A program made the translations under genes and the position numbers. Under the pieces are notes generated by a model. The model was not told the origin of the DNA. It saw only the letters and a list, made by a program, of their open reading frames with translations, and ran no database searches. Positions 37,682-47,390 of a DNA stretch of 64,000 bases are shown here, one piece after another. Every line of letters starts with the position of its first letter. Within the stretch, counting starts at the first letter, position 1. The stretch covers positions 2,465,001 to 2,529,000 of the forward strand of contig NC_007643.1 of NCBI RefSeq assembly GCF_000013085.1, in the 5' to 3' direction. The DNA is from Rhodospirillum rubrum ATCC 11170. GTDB lineage: Bacteria > Pseudomonadota > Alphaproteobacteria > Rhodospirillales > Rhodospirillaceae.

Positions 37682-38571
37682 CACTCCCCCGCCCGGCGCA
37701 GCTGGTCGGGAACATCGCGGGCAAGGCGGCCGGCCAGCGGGATCATCGACGCCTGGAAGCGCTGGCCGATGCGGCCAAGGCCGACGCTGAGCGCGTTGAA
37801 GGCCAGAACCGCCGGAATCGCCGCCACCAGACCGATGGCGGTGGCGAACAGCGCCTCGGCGATGCCAGGGGCAACCACGGCCAGACTGGTGTCGTTGGAT
37901 TGGGCGATGCTGGTGAAGCTGTGCATGATGCCCCAGACCGTACCGAACAAGCCGACGAAGGGCGCGGCCGAGCCGACGCTGGCCAGCAGCGGCAGGCCAA
38001 CCTCGAGCTTGCGCAGCTCGGCGTTCACCGTCAGGCGCATGGCGCGTTCAATGCCATCGCGGCGCACCGAGCGGGCCTCGCCGGGCTGATAGTCCTGCCA
38101 AGCCTCATGGGCGCTGCGCACCACCGTTGTGGCCATGCCGCCCTTGAGCATCACCGCCGACAGATCATTGGCCGCCACCGCCCGTTCAAAGGCCCGGGCC
38201 TCGCGCCGGGCGATCACCAGCCGCACCGCCTTGTCAAGGATCACCGCCCAAACGGCGATCGAGGCGACGACCAGCAGCCCCATCACCCCTTTGACCACCG
38301 GATCGGCCTGCAGGAACAGCCCCAGGGCGCTGAAATCGTGAAGGGCGGGGGCGACCGGCGCCACCAATCCGCCCAGGGCGTCGCCGACCGCGTTCAGGGA
38401 TCCATCCGCCGCCGTGTCGAGTCCGGGCAGGCCGGGCGCCGGCAGCCCCTGGGCCGCGCCGTCCAGGCCGCCGCCCCCGGTAGCGACCATCCCCGTCGGT
38501 CCGTCGGGAGAAGCGCCCGCCGACAGGGCGCCAGACAACGGAGCGGCCTCCGGGGCGATATCGTTATTCAT
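37681..38571 (-). CDS. exbB: Biopolymer transport protein ExbB
   Basis: 296 residues from ATG 38571 (MNNDIAPEAAPLSGALSAGA), with AAAGG about 8 bp upstream. Three membrane spans, the first at about 110-130. The MotA/TolQ/ExbB core GLPLLASVGSAAPFVGLFGTVWGIMHSF is near 190-220. The first 100 residues are an unusually long Gly/Ala/Pro-rich region not found in short ExbB proteins, resembling the periplasmic N-terminal extension seen in some proteobacteria. First gene of exbB-exbD-tonB. Confidence 0.94.
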   Translation of the reverse strand: MNNDIAPEAAPLSGALSAGASPDGPTGMVATGGGGLDGAAQGLPAPGLPGLDTAADGSLNAVGDALGGLVAPVAPALHDFSALGLFLQADPVVKGVMGLLVVASIAVWAVILDKAVRLVIARREARAFERAVAANDLSAVMLKGGMATTVVRSAHEAWQDYQPGEARSVRRDGIERAMRLTVNAELRKLEVGLPLLASVGSAAPFVGLFGTVWGIMHSFTSIAQSNDTSLAVVAPGIAEALFATAIGLVAAIPAVLAFNALSVGLGRIGQRFQASMIPLAGRLARDVPDQLRRAGE

Positions 38572-39013
38572 CTGAAAAGCCTTTCCGCTTGGGGCGGCAC
38601 ACGCCAACCATGCCGGGACCGATCGCCCCTATTTTTTAGCATAGATTGATCGCATCGCGATAAGAGCCCCGGCTTTTCGCCCGATTTTCTGGACATCGCG
38701 CGCAATGATACCGGGGGGTCCGCGTTCGACTTACCGTGTTCGAGATGAGAATGCAATTGACTATTAATATCTTATCGAGCGAGTCGGATATTGCGTTCCC
38801 CAAACCCGGATCGCGCCCCGACGGACCGGGGTGCCGATCGGGCCCGCGGACAAGGGGCGAGCAGGCGCGCGGCGGTTTCGCTTGCACAGGATCAATGAAT
38901 GCGTCAACCTTCAACCAAATCAAAGACTCGCAGCCGTTTCCTGAACAATATCGACAACACGGCTCCGGCCAGGATTTCCCCCTGGCCGACCCGGGCGCAA
39001 GGATCGGACAGCC
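38572..39013. other. Divergent intergenic region between exbB and the enoyl-CoA hydratase gene
   Basis: 442 bp. No gene is supported. Around 38742-38775 an AT-rich stretch, GAGAATGCAATTGACTATTA, followed by ATATC, resembles a degenerate Fur-type iron box and would fit control of exbB-exbD-tonB, but the match is loose. Confidence 0.35.
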
Positions 39014-39799
39014 ATGACGGTTCCCCCTCCCCTGCTGGAGTCCCTTACCGTTGACGGCGTGCGCACCCTGACCCTCAACCGCCCGCAAGCCCGCAACGCG
39101 CTGTCAAAGGCCTTGATGGCCGCCCTGCAAGACGCCCTGGATCAGGCGGCGGAGGATCCGGCGGTGCGGGTGGTGGTGATCGCCGCCAGCGGGCCGGTGT
39201 TTTGCGCCGGCCACGACCTGCGCGAGTTGCGCGGCGAGCCAAACGAGGCCGCCCATGCCGCCCTGTTCGCCCAATGCTCGCGCCTGATGACAACCATCGT
39301 CCGCCTGCCCAAGCCGGTGATCGCCCGGGTTCAGGGGCTGGCGACGGCGGCGGGCTGCCAGCTTGTCGCCTCGTGCGATCTGGCGGTGGCGGCGCGCCGC
39401 GCCAGCTTCGCCACCCCCGGCGTCACCATCGGCCTGTTCTGCTCGACTCCGATGGTCGCCCTGTCGCGCGCCGTCGGCCGCAAGACGGCGATGGAGATGC
39501 TGTTGACCGGCCGGCCGCTCGACGCCGAAGAAGCCCTGGCCCGCGGGTTGATCACCCAGGTGGTCGAGGAGGCCGAACTGGCCGCCGCCACCGACGCCCT
39601 GGCGCGGATCCTCGCCGAGAAATCGCCGCTGACCCTGGCCATCGGCAAAGAGGCCTTTTACCAGCAGATCGAGCTCCCCCTCGACGAGGCCTATGCCTAT
39701 GCCAGCGCCGTGATGACCCGAAACATGCAAACCAAAGACGCCGCCGAAGGCATCGACGCCTTCCTTGAAAAACGCCCGCCCCGCTGGACTGGACAATGA
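39014..39799 (+). CDS. Enoyl-CoA hydratase/isomerase family protein
   Basis: 261 residues, MTVPPPLLESLTVDGVRTLT. Crotonase fold: LNRPQARNALSKALMAALQ, oxyanion-hole region FCAGHDLRELRGEP near 65 and GLATAAGCQLVASCDLAVAA near 110. At the second catalytic position (Glu164 of the classical hydratase), the region TPGVTIGLFCSTPMVALSRA has no obvious Glu, so it may be an isomerase, decarboxylase or the ECHDC3-like group rather than a true hydratase. The stop overlaps the next gene by 4 bp. Confidence 0.88.
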   Translation: MTVPPPLLESLTVDGVRTLTLNRPQARNALSKALMAALQDALDQAAEDPAVRVVVIAASGPVFCAGHDLRELRGEPNEAAHAALFAQCSRLMTTIVRLPKPVIARVQGLATAAGCQLVASCDLAVAARRASFATPGVTIGLFCSTPMVALSRAVGRKTAMEMLLTGRPLDAEEALARGLITQVVEEAELAAATDALARILAEKSPLTLAIGKEAFYQQIELPLDEAYAYASAVMTRNMQTKDAAEGIDAFLEKRPPRWTGQ

Positions 39800-40389
39800 C
39801 CGCCCCTTTGCCGATGCCCCGCCCGTCGTCCCGTAAGCTCGGAGTGATTTTTGTGCTGCTCGCCCCCCTGCTGCTGGGCGCTTGCGCCGGCAATACGGGC
39901 CGCAGCATGGGTCCCAGCACGGGGGCCATGCGGGTTCCGGCCTATCCCGACCGCGACGGCTTCGTCTGGTGCGTGCCCTATGCCCGCTATGTGTCGGGGG
40001 TGGCCCTGTCGGGCGATGCCGGGCACTGGTGGGATCAGGCGCGCGGCCGCTACGACCGGGGCCAGACGCCCCGGCTGGGATCGGTGCTGGCCCTGCGGGC
40101 GACCGAACGCCTGCGCTCGGGCCATGTGGCGGTGGTGACCGCCATCGAAAGCCGCCGGGCCATCCGCGTCGCCCATGCCAATTGGGGCTGGAACGACAAG
40201 ACCCGAGGCCGCGTCTATGAAGACATGCCCGTCGTCGACGTCTCGCGCGACAACGACTGGACGGAGGTGCGCTTCCTCCACCCCGATATCGGCGACTACG
40301 GCCGCTCCTACCCCGCCCACGGCTTCATCTATCCGGCGACCATGGCGCAAGCGACTCCGGCGGCCGATCAGACCCTCGCCTCTCGCTAG
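39796..40389 (+). CDS. CHAP-domain lipoprotein (putative cell-wall amidase/peptidase)
   Basis: 197 residues. The N-terminal signal GVIFVLLAPLLLGACAG contains a lipobox ending in Cys, so it is probably a lipoprotein. The CHAP domain has FVWCVPYARYVSG (catalytic Cys near 58), RLRSGHVAVVTAIES (His near 112) and HANWGWNDKTRG (Asn). CHAP enzymes cut peptidoglycan cross-bridges or stems. Translation is coupled to the enoyl-CoA hydratase gene, although no functional link is evident. Confidence 0.87.
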   Translation: MTAPLPMPRPSSRKLGVIFVLLAPLLLGACAGNTGRSMGPSTGAMRVPAYPDRDGFVWCVPYARYVSGVALSGDAGHWWDQARGRYDRGQTPRLGSVLALRATERLRSGHVAVVTAIESRRAIRVAHANWGWNDKTRGRVYEDMPVVDVSRDNDWTEVRFLHPDIGDYGRSYPAHGFIYPATMAQATPAADQTLASR

Positions 40390-40429
40390 AGATCACGAAC
40401 GCTGCGGACCACAGGGCTCGGGATTTGTT

Positions 40430-41827
40430 TTAATGCCGGCCCTCTTCCCAGGCCTGCTTCTTGCGATACAGCGTGCTGGGACTGACGCGCAACAGGGCGG
40501 CGGCGCGGGGAATATTGCCGCCGCAGGCGCCGATCGCCCGCTCGACGGCGCGTTTTTCCACAACCCACAACGGTTCGATGTCTTGCTGGCGAAACAGCGC
40601 CGGAGACTCGCCTTCGGCCGCCTCGCCCGCGATGGCCTCGCCATCGGCATCGGCGATCGCCTGGGGCAGCATCCCCAAGGTCACTTCCGGCCCGTTGTTA
40701 AGCACCACCACATTGCGCAGGACATTGATCAACTGGCGGACGTTTCCCGGCCAGTCATAGGCAAGCAGGGCCTGGGCCACCGCCGGCGAAAAGCCGCGAA
40801 AGCTCTTCTTTTCCTCGGTCGCAATGCTGGCGAGGAAATGATCGGCGATTTCCAGAACGTCGCCCTCGCGGTCGCGCAAGGCCGGCAGGCGGATGGGAAT
40901 GACGTGCAGACGGTAATACAGATCCTCGCGGAAGCGTCCGGCCTTGACCTCTTCCAAAGGATCGCGGTTTGTCGCGCAGACGATGCGCACATCGACCTTT
41001 TCGGGCCGGTCGCCGCCGACTTTCTGGACCATGCCGGTCTGCAGGAAGCGCAGCAGCTTGGTCTGCAGATTGGGATCCATCTCGCAGATCTCATCAAGGA
41101 ACAAGGTGCCGCCATTGGCCTGGGCGGCCGCCCCGTCCCGGTCGGAGACCGCCCCGGTGAACGACCCCCGCACATGGCCGAAGACCTCGCTTTCCATCAG
41201 CTCGCGCGGGATGGCGCCGCAATTCAGGGCGACGAAGGGGCCTTTCACCCTTGGCCCGTAGCGGTGCAAGGCCTCGGCCGCCAGTTCCTTGCCGCTGCCG
41301 CTTTCCCCGGTGATAAAAACCGTCGCCGTGCTCGCGGCCGAGGCTTCGATCAGCCGGTAAACCCGCTGCATCGCCGCCGAGGAGCCGACAAAGCCCTGGA
41401 AGGCGGCGATCCCCAGATTCTCGCGCAGGGTCTCGACCTCGCGCGACAGACGCTGATTGTCGATGACGTTGCGCAGGGTGACCATCAGCCGGTCGCGGCT
41501 GAACGGCTTGACCAGGAAATCATTAGCCCCGGCTTGCATCGCCGCCACCGCCAGACTGATCGAGGCGTTCGAGGTGATCATCACCACCCCCATCGACAGC
41601 GGCAGCGACCGCACCCGGCGCAGGATCTCCATGCCATCCATATCGGGCAAATGGATATCAAGGAGCATCAGGCTGGGGGGGCGCCGCTCCAGAACCGCCA
41701 AGGCTTCCGCGCCGGTCTCGACATGCTCGATCGTCCAAGGGCCGCCGTCGAGGTAGTCGAGATAGGTTCTTGCCTGAACGGGGGTGTCTTCCACCAGCAG
41801 GATAAACGGCAGGGTCTCATCGGTCAT
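40430..41827 (-). CDS. Sigma-54-dependent response regulator (NtrC/LuxO type)
   Basis: 465 residues from ATG 41827 (MTDETLPFILLVEDTPVQAR). The receiver domain (about 8-125) has phosphorylatable Asp in LLDIHLPDMDG. The AAA+ domain has Walker A GESGSGKE near 180, the sigma-54 contact loop as GSFTGA instead of the usual GAFTGA, and Walker B LFLDEICEM. The Fis-type HTH is at the end: GGNIPRAAALLRVSPSTLYR. VEDTPVQA in the receiver is close to LuxO. It activates sigma-54 promoters on phosphorylation. No histidine kinase is nearby, so its partner is elsewhere. Confidence 0.92.
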   Translation of the reverse strand: MTDETLPFILLVEDTPVQARTYLDYLDGGPWTIEHVETGAEALAVLERRPPSLMLLDIHLPDMDGMEILRRVRSLPLSMGVVMITSNASISLAVAAMQAGANDFLVKPFSRDRLMVTLRNVIDNQRLSREVETLRENLGIAAFQGFVGSSAAMQRVYRLIEASAASTATVFITGESGSGKELAAEALHRYGPRVKGPFVALNCGAIPRELMESEVFGHVRGSFTGAVSDRDGAAAQANGGTLFLDEICEMDPNLQTKLLRFLQTGMVQKVGGDRPEKVDVRIVCATNRDPLEEVKAGRFREDLYYRLHVIPIRLPALRDREGDVLEIADHFLASIATEEKKSFRGFSPAVAQALLAYDWPGNVRQLINVLRNVVVLNNGPEVTLGMLPQAIADADGEAIAGEAAEGESPALFRQQDIEPLWVVEKRAVERAIGACGGNIPRAAALLRVSPSTLYRKKQAWEEGRH

Positions 41828-42130
41828 TCGGGATGGGAACTCTTCTGCTTTGTGGGGTCGTACCAGCCCGCCATTCCGGGGCCGGCCCTCTATAACACCA
41901 CAGTAGATAGGGAAGAGACCCCTCCGTCCACCAGGGAGATAGCGAGAAAAATCCCCAAGGCGCATATTAGAGGTGGCAAACCCTGCTTATTTTTCGCGAT
42001 TTCGGCGAGAGGGCGGCAGGGAACGCGGCGCCGTGACCGCCTTGACCACGCCGTCCACCCGCGCGCAGGATAGCGGGTTATCCGCGTTTGGGGCGCCTGT
42101 CGCCCCTTTGATCTTTCAGGAGTTTTCGCG
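41828..42130. other. Divergent intergenic region, response regulator to creatininase
   Basis: 303 bp probably containing both promoters. No open frame of note. A GG-GC pair at about 41975 was checked as a sigma-54 site, but its spacing is two bases short. Confidence 0.4.
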
Positions 42131-42874
42131 TTGCGTCTTCAACTGTCTACCTGGCCCGAGGTGGCCGACTACCTGTCCACGCGCCGGGGCGTCATCATTC
42201 CCATCGGGTCGACCGAACAGCATGGCCCGAGCGGCTTGATCGGCACCGACGCCATCACCGCCGAGGTGGTGTCCTGGCGGGCCGGAGAGGTCCTCGACAC
42301 CCTCGTCGCCCCGACCATCGCCGTGGGCATGGCCCACCATCACATGGCCTTCCCCGGCTCGATGACCCTGCGGCCCTCGACGCTGATCGCCGTGATCCGC
42401 GACACCATTCTGGCGCTCTCGAGTCACGGCTTCACCCGCTTCCTGTTCGTCAACGGCCATGGCGGCAATATTCCCTCGATCCAGAGCGCCTTTTACGAGG
42501 CCTATGAGGAAATGCGCGTTCACCATGGCGACGGCGCCCCCGATATCGCCTGCCAGCTGTGCAGCTGGTTCTCCTCGCCCGCCGTCGAGGCCCTGGCCGC
42601 CGAGGCCTTCGGTGACGCCGAGGGCAGCCACGCCACCCCCTCCGAGGTGTCGGTGACGTGGCACGCCTATCCCGACCAGCAACGCACCCCGGTCCTCGAT
42701 CCGCCGGTCGCCCCCCAAGGCCGGTTCACCGATAGCCGGGATTTCCGCCGGGCCTTCCCCGATGGCCGCATCGGCTCCAACCCCGCTCTGGCGACCCCCG
42801 AATTGGGCGGCCGTTTCGTCGAGGTGGCCGTCGACTACATCGCCACCACCTATGGCGACTTCCTAAAGGGCTAA
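42131..42874 (+). CDS. Creatininase-family amidohydrolase
   Basis: 247 residues from a TTG at 42131, supported by CAGGAG 8 bp upstream. VIIPIGSTEQHGPSGLIGTD near 22-41 carries the Glu, His and Asp that bind the two metals, and FVNGHGGNIPSIQSAFYEAY near 105 completes the family site. Relatives hydrolyse creatinine or cyclic amides, and some act in riboflavin/F420 or mycofactocin maturation. I see no neighbouring gene that decides among these. Cytoplasmic. Confidence 0.88.
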   Translation: MRLQLSTWPEVADYLSTRRGVIIPIGSTEQHGPSGLIGTDAITAEVVSWRAGEVLDTLVAPTIAVGMAHHHMAFPGSMTLRPSTLIAVIRDTILALSSHGFTRFLFVNGHGGNIPSIQSAFYEAYEEMRVHHGDGAPDIACQLCSWFSSPAVEALAAEAFGDAEGSHATPSEVSVTWHAYPDQQRTPVLDPPVAPQGRFTDSRDFRRAFPDGRIGSNPALATPELGGRFVEVAVDYIATTYGDFLKG

Positions 42875-42900
42875 AAGCCGCCCGATCGGCCGCGCCGGCC

Positions 42901-44430
42901 TTACGCCTGCGCGGCCGGGGGCAAGAGGGCGAGTTTGGGCTCCAGTCCCATGGCGCGCGCCAGTTTTTCCAGGCGCTTGCCAAAGACCTCGGGCAGGAAA
43001 ATCGGGTCGTCTTCGGGAACATGGAAGGTCAAGACGCCGTCCTTGGCCGACAGGGCCGAGCGCCCAAGCAGCCCCGGCGCGCCGCCGGTGACCGTATGGC
43101 CCAGGCGCAGGGCATGGCCGATGATGCGCACCCGCTTCAGCCGCGTCTCGTCAAGCAAGGAGGCCGCCCGCATGGCCCAGTCGTCGGTTCCCTCGCTGGT
43201 ATAGCGATAGTAAACCGTGAGGGCGAGGCCGGCGCGGTCGGTATGGTTGAGCCCCATGAACGGCAGCTTGAGCACCCGGTGGAAGGCCTGATCGGCGCGA
43301 TAATCGGGGTGTTCTGACCAAAAGACATCGCTGATCAGACAAGCGGCGCGGCGCAGGCGCGCCTGCTCGACGCTTTCGTTGGGCAGCAGCGGCGCCATCC
43401 AGGCCATCAGTTCCTCGCCGTGCTCGGGGAAGCGGCCGGCGCTGCGCGCCAGTTCGCTGCACGAACTGATCAGCGGATCTTGAACCCGAACCTCGGGCGG
43501 CAGGTTCTGGAAGAAGCGGCCCTCGCGCATGCCGTACACCGAGAAGACCAGGGTCTCGGGACGGACCTCCTCAAGCAGGCGTTCCAGAATCACCGCCGCC
43601 ATCGGCAAATGGGGCAGGCGCTTGCGGCTGATTCCCTGGATGGATTCCAGCGATTTGCGCGACAGCCGCGACAAAACCTCGATCAGGCGCAGGGCCTCGA
43701 CCCGGGAAATGGCGAAATTATCGAGAACATGAAGCGGATAGTGCATCTGTTCGATGCAGACCCGGGCCAGACTGCGCCAGGCGCCGCCCACCGCATAAAG
43801 CGTCCGCCCCCGGCCCTTGGGAATCCACGGCAGCCCCGCCAGATGCTCGTCGATGATGTCGACGGCGCGCACGCGGCTGTTATCGGAGGCTTCCGACAGG
43901 CGCAAGATCCCCAGCGGCATGGTGGCGAAATCGCCAAAGCGCCCCTGGTCAAGCATCACCAGTTCCAGCGAGCCGCCGCCAAGATCGGCGACCATGCCAT
44001 CGGCATCGGGCAAGCCGCAGAGCACGCCGAGCGCGGCGGTCTTGGCTTCCTGTTCGCCGCTGAGAACGCTGACCGGCAGCCCCGACACCCGTTCCAGGGC
44101 GCGCACGAAATCCCGGCCGTCCCAGGCGTCGCGCACCGCCGCCGTCGCCACCAGTTCCAGCTTGCCGACGTTCATGCGGCGCGCCAGATGGGCGAAACGC
44201 TTGACCGCCTTCAGCGCCAGGGCGACGCCTTCGGGATTGAGCACGCCGGTCTCGCCCAGGCCCTTGCCCAGGGCGCAGGTGGCTTTTTCGTTGAACAGCG
44301 GAATGGGGGTGCGGGCGAGGCCGCGATAGACGACGAGGCGAACGGAATTGGAGCCGATATCGACCACCCCGAGCGGACGAAGATCCACCGGGGCGGCCGG
44401 AACATGCGGGAAGGCGGCGGACGCAGTCAT
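42901..44430 (-). CDS. ppx: Exopolyphosphatase / guanosine pentaphosphatase
   Basis: 509 residues from ATG 44430 (MTASAAFPHVPAAPVDLRPL). Ppx/GppA fold of the ASKHA superfamily: VVDIGSNSVRLVVYRG near 25, and the second phosphate loop MVADLGGGSLELVML near 155. Catalytic Glu is expected in VLSGEQEAKTAALGVL. The C-terminal HD-like helical domain has YRADQAFHRVLKLPFMGLNH. It removes phosphate from polyphosphate ends and may act on pppGpp. Its start lies 40 bp after ppk, so the two are co-transcribed. Confidence 0.95.
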   Translation of the reverse strand: MTASAAFPHVPAAPVDLRPLGVVDIGSNSVRLVVYRGLARTPIPLFNEKATCALGKGLGETGVLNPEGVALALKAVKRFAHLARRMNVGKLELVATAAVRDAWDGRDFVRALERVSGLPVSVLSGEQEAKTAALGVLCGLPDADGMVADLGGGSLELVMLDQGRFGDFATMPLGILRLSEASDNSRVRAVDIIDEHLAGLPWIPKGRGRTLYAVGGAWRSLARVCIEQMHYPLHVLDNFAISRVEALRLIEVLSRLSRKSLESIQGISRKRLPHLPMAAVILERLLEEVRPETLVFSVYGMREGRFFQNLPPEVRVQDPLISSCSELARSAGRFPEHGEELMAWMAPLLPNESVEQARLRRAACLISDVFWSEHPDYRADQAFHRVLKLPFMGLNHTDRAGLALTVYYRYTSEGTDDWAMRAASLLDETRLKRVRIIGHALRLGHTVTGGAPGLLGRSALSAKDGVLTFHVPEDDPIFLPEVFGKRLEKLARAMGLEPKLALLPPAAQA

Positions 44431-44470
44431 GTCAGCAAGGGATCCGGTACCGGTCTCTGGGGTCGGCACC

Positions 44471-46735
44471 TTAGTTCCTCTGAGCTGAAACCTCCAGGGT
44501 AGGAATGTCCTTTTCAGGGTCATTGAGCGCGGATCCCCGTCCCGACAGACTCGGGTTGGTCATGAAATAGGTATGGGCCGAGAAGGCGTCATCCGAGGCC
44601 TTGGCCCGGCGGAAGACGCCATCGGCGGTCAGATACCACGACTGGGCCCGATCATTGAGATTGGCCACCATGATCTGGTTAAGAACCTGGGCCTTCACCG
44701 TCGGGTTTTCGATGGGGACGAAAGACTCGACGCGACGATTGAGGTTGCGCGGCATCCAGTCGGCCGAGGAGATATAGACCAGGGCATCGGGTCCGGGCAG
44801 CGGCTTGCCATTGCCAAAACAGGCGATGCGCGAATGCTCGAGGAAGCGGCCGACGATCGACTTCACCCGGATGGTCGACGACAGCCCGGCCACGCCGGGA
44901 CGCAGGCAGCAGATACCGCGCACCACCAGATCGATGCGCACCCCGGCCTGCGAGGCGCGATAAAGGGCGTCGATGACATCGGGATCGACCAGGGCGTTGA
45001 GCTTGGCCCAGATGGTTCCCGGCCGCCCGGCGCGCGCGTGATCCTCTTCGGCCTGGATGCGTTCGAGCAGGTATTCCTTCAGCCCCAAAGGCGCGATGCG
45101 CAGCTTTTCCATCTCGCCCGGGCGGGCATAGCCGGTCATGTAGTTGAAGGCGCGGGCGGCGTCCTGGCACAGCTTCTCGTCGGAGGTGAAATAGGAAAGA
45201 TCCGTATAGATCTTGGCGGTGATCGGATGGTAATTGCCCGTTCCGAAGTGAACATAGGACCGCAGCTCGCCGCCGCTTTCCCGGCGCACCACCAGCGAGA
45301 TCTTGGCGTGGGTCTTCAGATCCATGAAGCCATAGACGACATTGGCGCCCGAGCGTTCCAGATCGCGGGCCCAGCGGATATTGGCCTCCTCATCGAAGCG
45401 GGCCTTCAACTCGACCATCGCGGTGACCGACTTCCCGGCCTCGGCCGCCTCGACCAGGGCCGCGACGATCGAGGAATTATTCGACGTGCGATAGAGCGTC
45501 TGCTTGATCGACAGCACATTGGGATCGCGCGCCGCCTGACGCAGGAACTGCACCACCACATCGAAGGATTCATAGGGGTGGTGGACGATGATGTCCTTCT
45601 TGCGGATCGCGGCGAAGCAATCGCCGCCGAAGTCGCGGATGCGCTCGGGGAAGCGGGCGGTATAGGGGGTGAACTGCAGATCGGGGCGGTCATCGGAGAT
45701 CAGCTGCTTGAGGTCGGCCTGACCGATCGGCCCGCGCACCTTGAAGATATCCTCCTCGGCGACGTCCATCTCGTCGCAGATCAGCTTGACCAGCTCCTCG
45801 GGCATATTGGCGTTGAGGGTCAGGCGGATGCAATGGCCGCGCCGCCGGCGCTTGAGCGCCGATTCGAAGCTCATCACCAGATCCTCGGCCTCTTCGTCGA
45901 TTTCCATTTCGGAATCGCGAATGACCCGGAAGTGCCCGCCCTGGCTGACCTTGAAGCCGGGGAACAGCCGGTCGAGATGCAGCCCGACCATGTCTTCCAG
46001 GAAAATATAGCGCGCCCCCTGCCCCTCTTCCGAAGGCAGGCGGGTGAAGCGGCTGACGTGATTGGGCAAGGGCACCAGGGCGCGCAGGCTGGTGTCGTCG
46101 TTGGGACGATGGAGCTGCAGCACCAGGGCATGGCCCAGATTGGGAATGAACGGAAAGGGATGGGCCGGATCGATGGCCAGCGGCGTCAGAACCGGGAAGA
46201 CCTGCCCCATGAAATAGGTATCGAGCCACACCCGGTCGGCCTTGGACAACTGGCCCGGGGTAACCACGGTGATGCCCTGGGCGGCCAGTTCGTCATGGAG
46301 GATTTCCCAGGCCACCTGCTGCTCTTCCAGAAGCTGGCGGGCGGCCTGATTGATCTCGGTCAGCTGCTGGGCCGGGGTCAGCCCATCCTGGCTGACCTTG
46401 TTCACCCCGGCCTCGACCTGCCCCTTCAGCCCGGCGACGCGCACCATATAGAACTCGTCGAGGTTGGAGCCGGAAATCGACAGGAAGCGCAGCCGCTCCA
46501 TCAAGGGATGGCGGGTATTGCGCGCCTCCTCCATCACCCGGAAATTGAAGGCCAGCCACGAGACCTCGCGATTGATGAAGCGATCGGGCATGTCCATGGT
46601 GATCACCGGCGCCTCGGGGTGATCGCCAGAGGCCGCCGCCGTCGGTTTGACCCCCTGACGGGTCCGCGGGGCGACATCCTGGGCGGCAACACCCTGGATG
46701 GCTTCGACGGCGGGGGGCGGCGGAGCGGAGGTCAT
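44471..46735 (-). CDS. ppk1: Polyphosphate kinase 1
   Basis: 754 residues from ATG 46735, with GAAGGGAAG about 8 bp upstream. The N-domain begins [20 protein letters not shown] near 55. The catalytic domain has [16 protein letters not shown] with the His that is autophosphorylated, and later [13 protein letters not shown] with the second catalytic His. [19 protein letters not shown] is the ATP-site region. It makes polyphosphate from ATP reversibly. Operon with ppx gives synthesis and breakdown together. The first 50 residues are a low-complexity extension beyond the usual 690-residue enzyme. Confidence 0.97.
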   Translation of the reverse strand: MTSAPPPPAVEAIQGVAAQDVAPRTRQGVKPTAAASGDHPEAPVITMDMPDRFINREVSWLAFNFRVMEEARNTRHPLMERLRFLSISGSNLDEFYMVRVAGLKGQVEAGVNKVSQDGLTPAQQLTEINQAARQLLEEQQVAWEILHDELAAQGITVVTPGQLSKADRVWLDTYFMGQVFPVLTPLAIDPAHPFPFIPNLGHALVLQLHRPNDDTSLRALVPLPNHVSRFTRLPSEEGQGARYIFLEDMVGLHLDRLFPGFKVSQGGHFRVIRDSEMEIDEEAEDLVMSFESALKRRRRGHCIRLTLNANMPEELVKLICDEMDVAEEDIFKVRGPIGQADLKQLISDDRPDLQFTPYTARFPERIRDFGGDCFAAIRKKDIIVHHPYESFDVVVQFLRQAARDPNVLSIKQTLYRTSNNSSIVAALVEAAEAGKSVTAMVELKARFDEEANIRWARDLERSGANVVYGFMDLKTHAKISLVVRRESGGELRSYVHFGTGNYHPITAKIYTDLSYFTSDEKLCQDAARAFNYMTGYARPGEMEKLRIAPLGLKEYLLERIQAEEDHARAGRPGTIWAKLNALVDPDVIDALYRASQAGVRIDLVVRGICCLRPGVAGLSSTIRVKSIVGRFLEHSRIACFGNGKPLPGPDALVYISSADWMPRNLNRRVESFVPIENPTVKAQVLNQIMVANLNDRAQSWYLTADGVFRRAKASDDAFSAHTYFMTNPSLSGRGSALNDPEKDIPTLEVSAQRN

Positions 46736-46877
46736 GCTGGCTTCCCTTCTTTTTCCTTGAGATGATGAACGCGGGCCCGGCAAAACCCAAAGGAGGCGGA
46801 CTCCTCGGGTCCTTTGTACGACAGGGCCCCCGGCCTGCAAACATGCGACCGGCCCAGCGAAGGACGCTTTCATAAAT

Positions 46878-47390
46878 ATGAAACGATTGCTCCTCCTCCG
46901 CCATGCCAAGTCCGACTGGCAAGACCCAGAAGTCGACGATTTCGATCGACCACTCTCGGCGCGCGGCCGTCGCGCCGGCCGCCTGATCGGTTTGTCCCTG
47001 GCGAGGCGGACCGACCCGCCGGCCGTGGTCCTTTGTTCGCCGGCGCGGCGGACCCGCGAAACCCTGGCCCTCATCCTGCCCGCGCTTTATGGCGTCCCCG
47101 TGGTCTACGAGCCGCTGCTTTATGTGTTCGATGCCGGTCCGCTGCTCAACCTGCTGCGCGGCCTTCAGGCCGAAACCGCCTCGGTGCTGGTGGTCGGGCA
47201 TAATCCGGCGCTGGGCGATCTGACCCTGGCCCTGGCCGGTCCCGCCAGCGACCCGGCCGCCCTGGCCAAGGCCAGGGACAAATTCCCCACCGGCGCCCTG
47301 GCCGAATTGGCGATCGGCCGACCGTGGTCGGATCTGGAGGCCGCCTGCGCCCGCCTGACGGCGTTCACCTGTCCGCGCGATCTGGAGTAG
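46878..47390 (+). CDS. sixA: SixA-type histidine phosphatase
   Basis: 170 residues. The start [17 protein letters not shown] carries the RHAKS signature with nucleophile His. [15 protein letters not shown] and [17 protein letters not shown] supply the second Arg and the second His. SixA dephosphorylates phosphohistidine in phosphorelay or PTS proteins; substrate here unknown. Divergent from ppk (142 bp) and convergent with hda, overlapping its end by 26 bp. Confidence 0.92.
   Translation: MKRLLLLRHAKSDWQDPEVDDFDRPLSARGRRAGRLIGLSLARRTDPPAVVLCSPARRTRETLALILPALYGVPVVYEPLLYVFDAGPLLNLLRGLQAETASVLVVGHNPALGDLTLALAGPASDPAALAKARDKFPTGALAELAIGRPWSDLEAACARLTAFTCPRDLE

Noticed and set aside
38742-38775. 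Possible Fur box upstream of exbB.
   Set aside because: Matches the 19-bp consensus only loosely; mentioned in the intergenic entry but not called as a site.
41970-41990. TGGCA...TGCTT as a sigma-54 promoter near the NtrC-type regulator.
   Set aside because: The GG and GC elements are 8 bp apart instead of 10.
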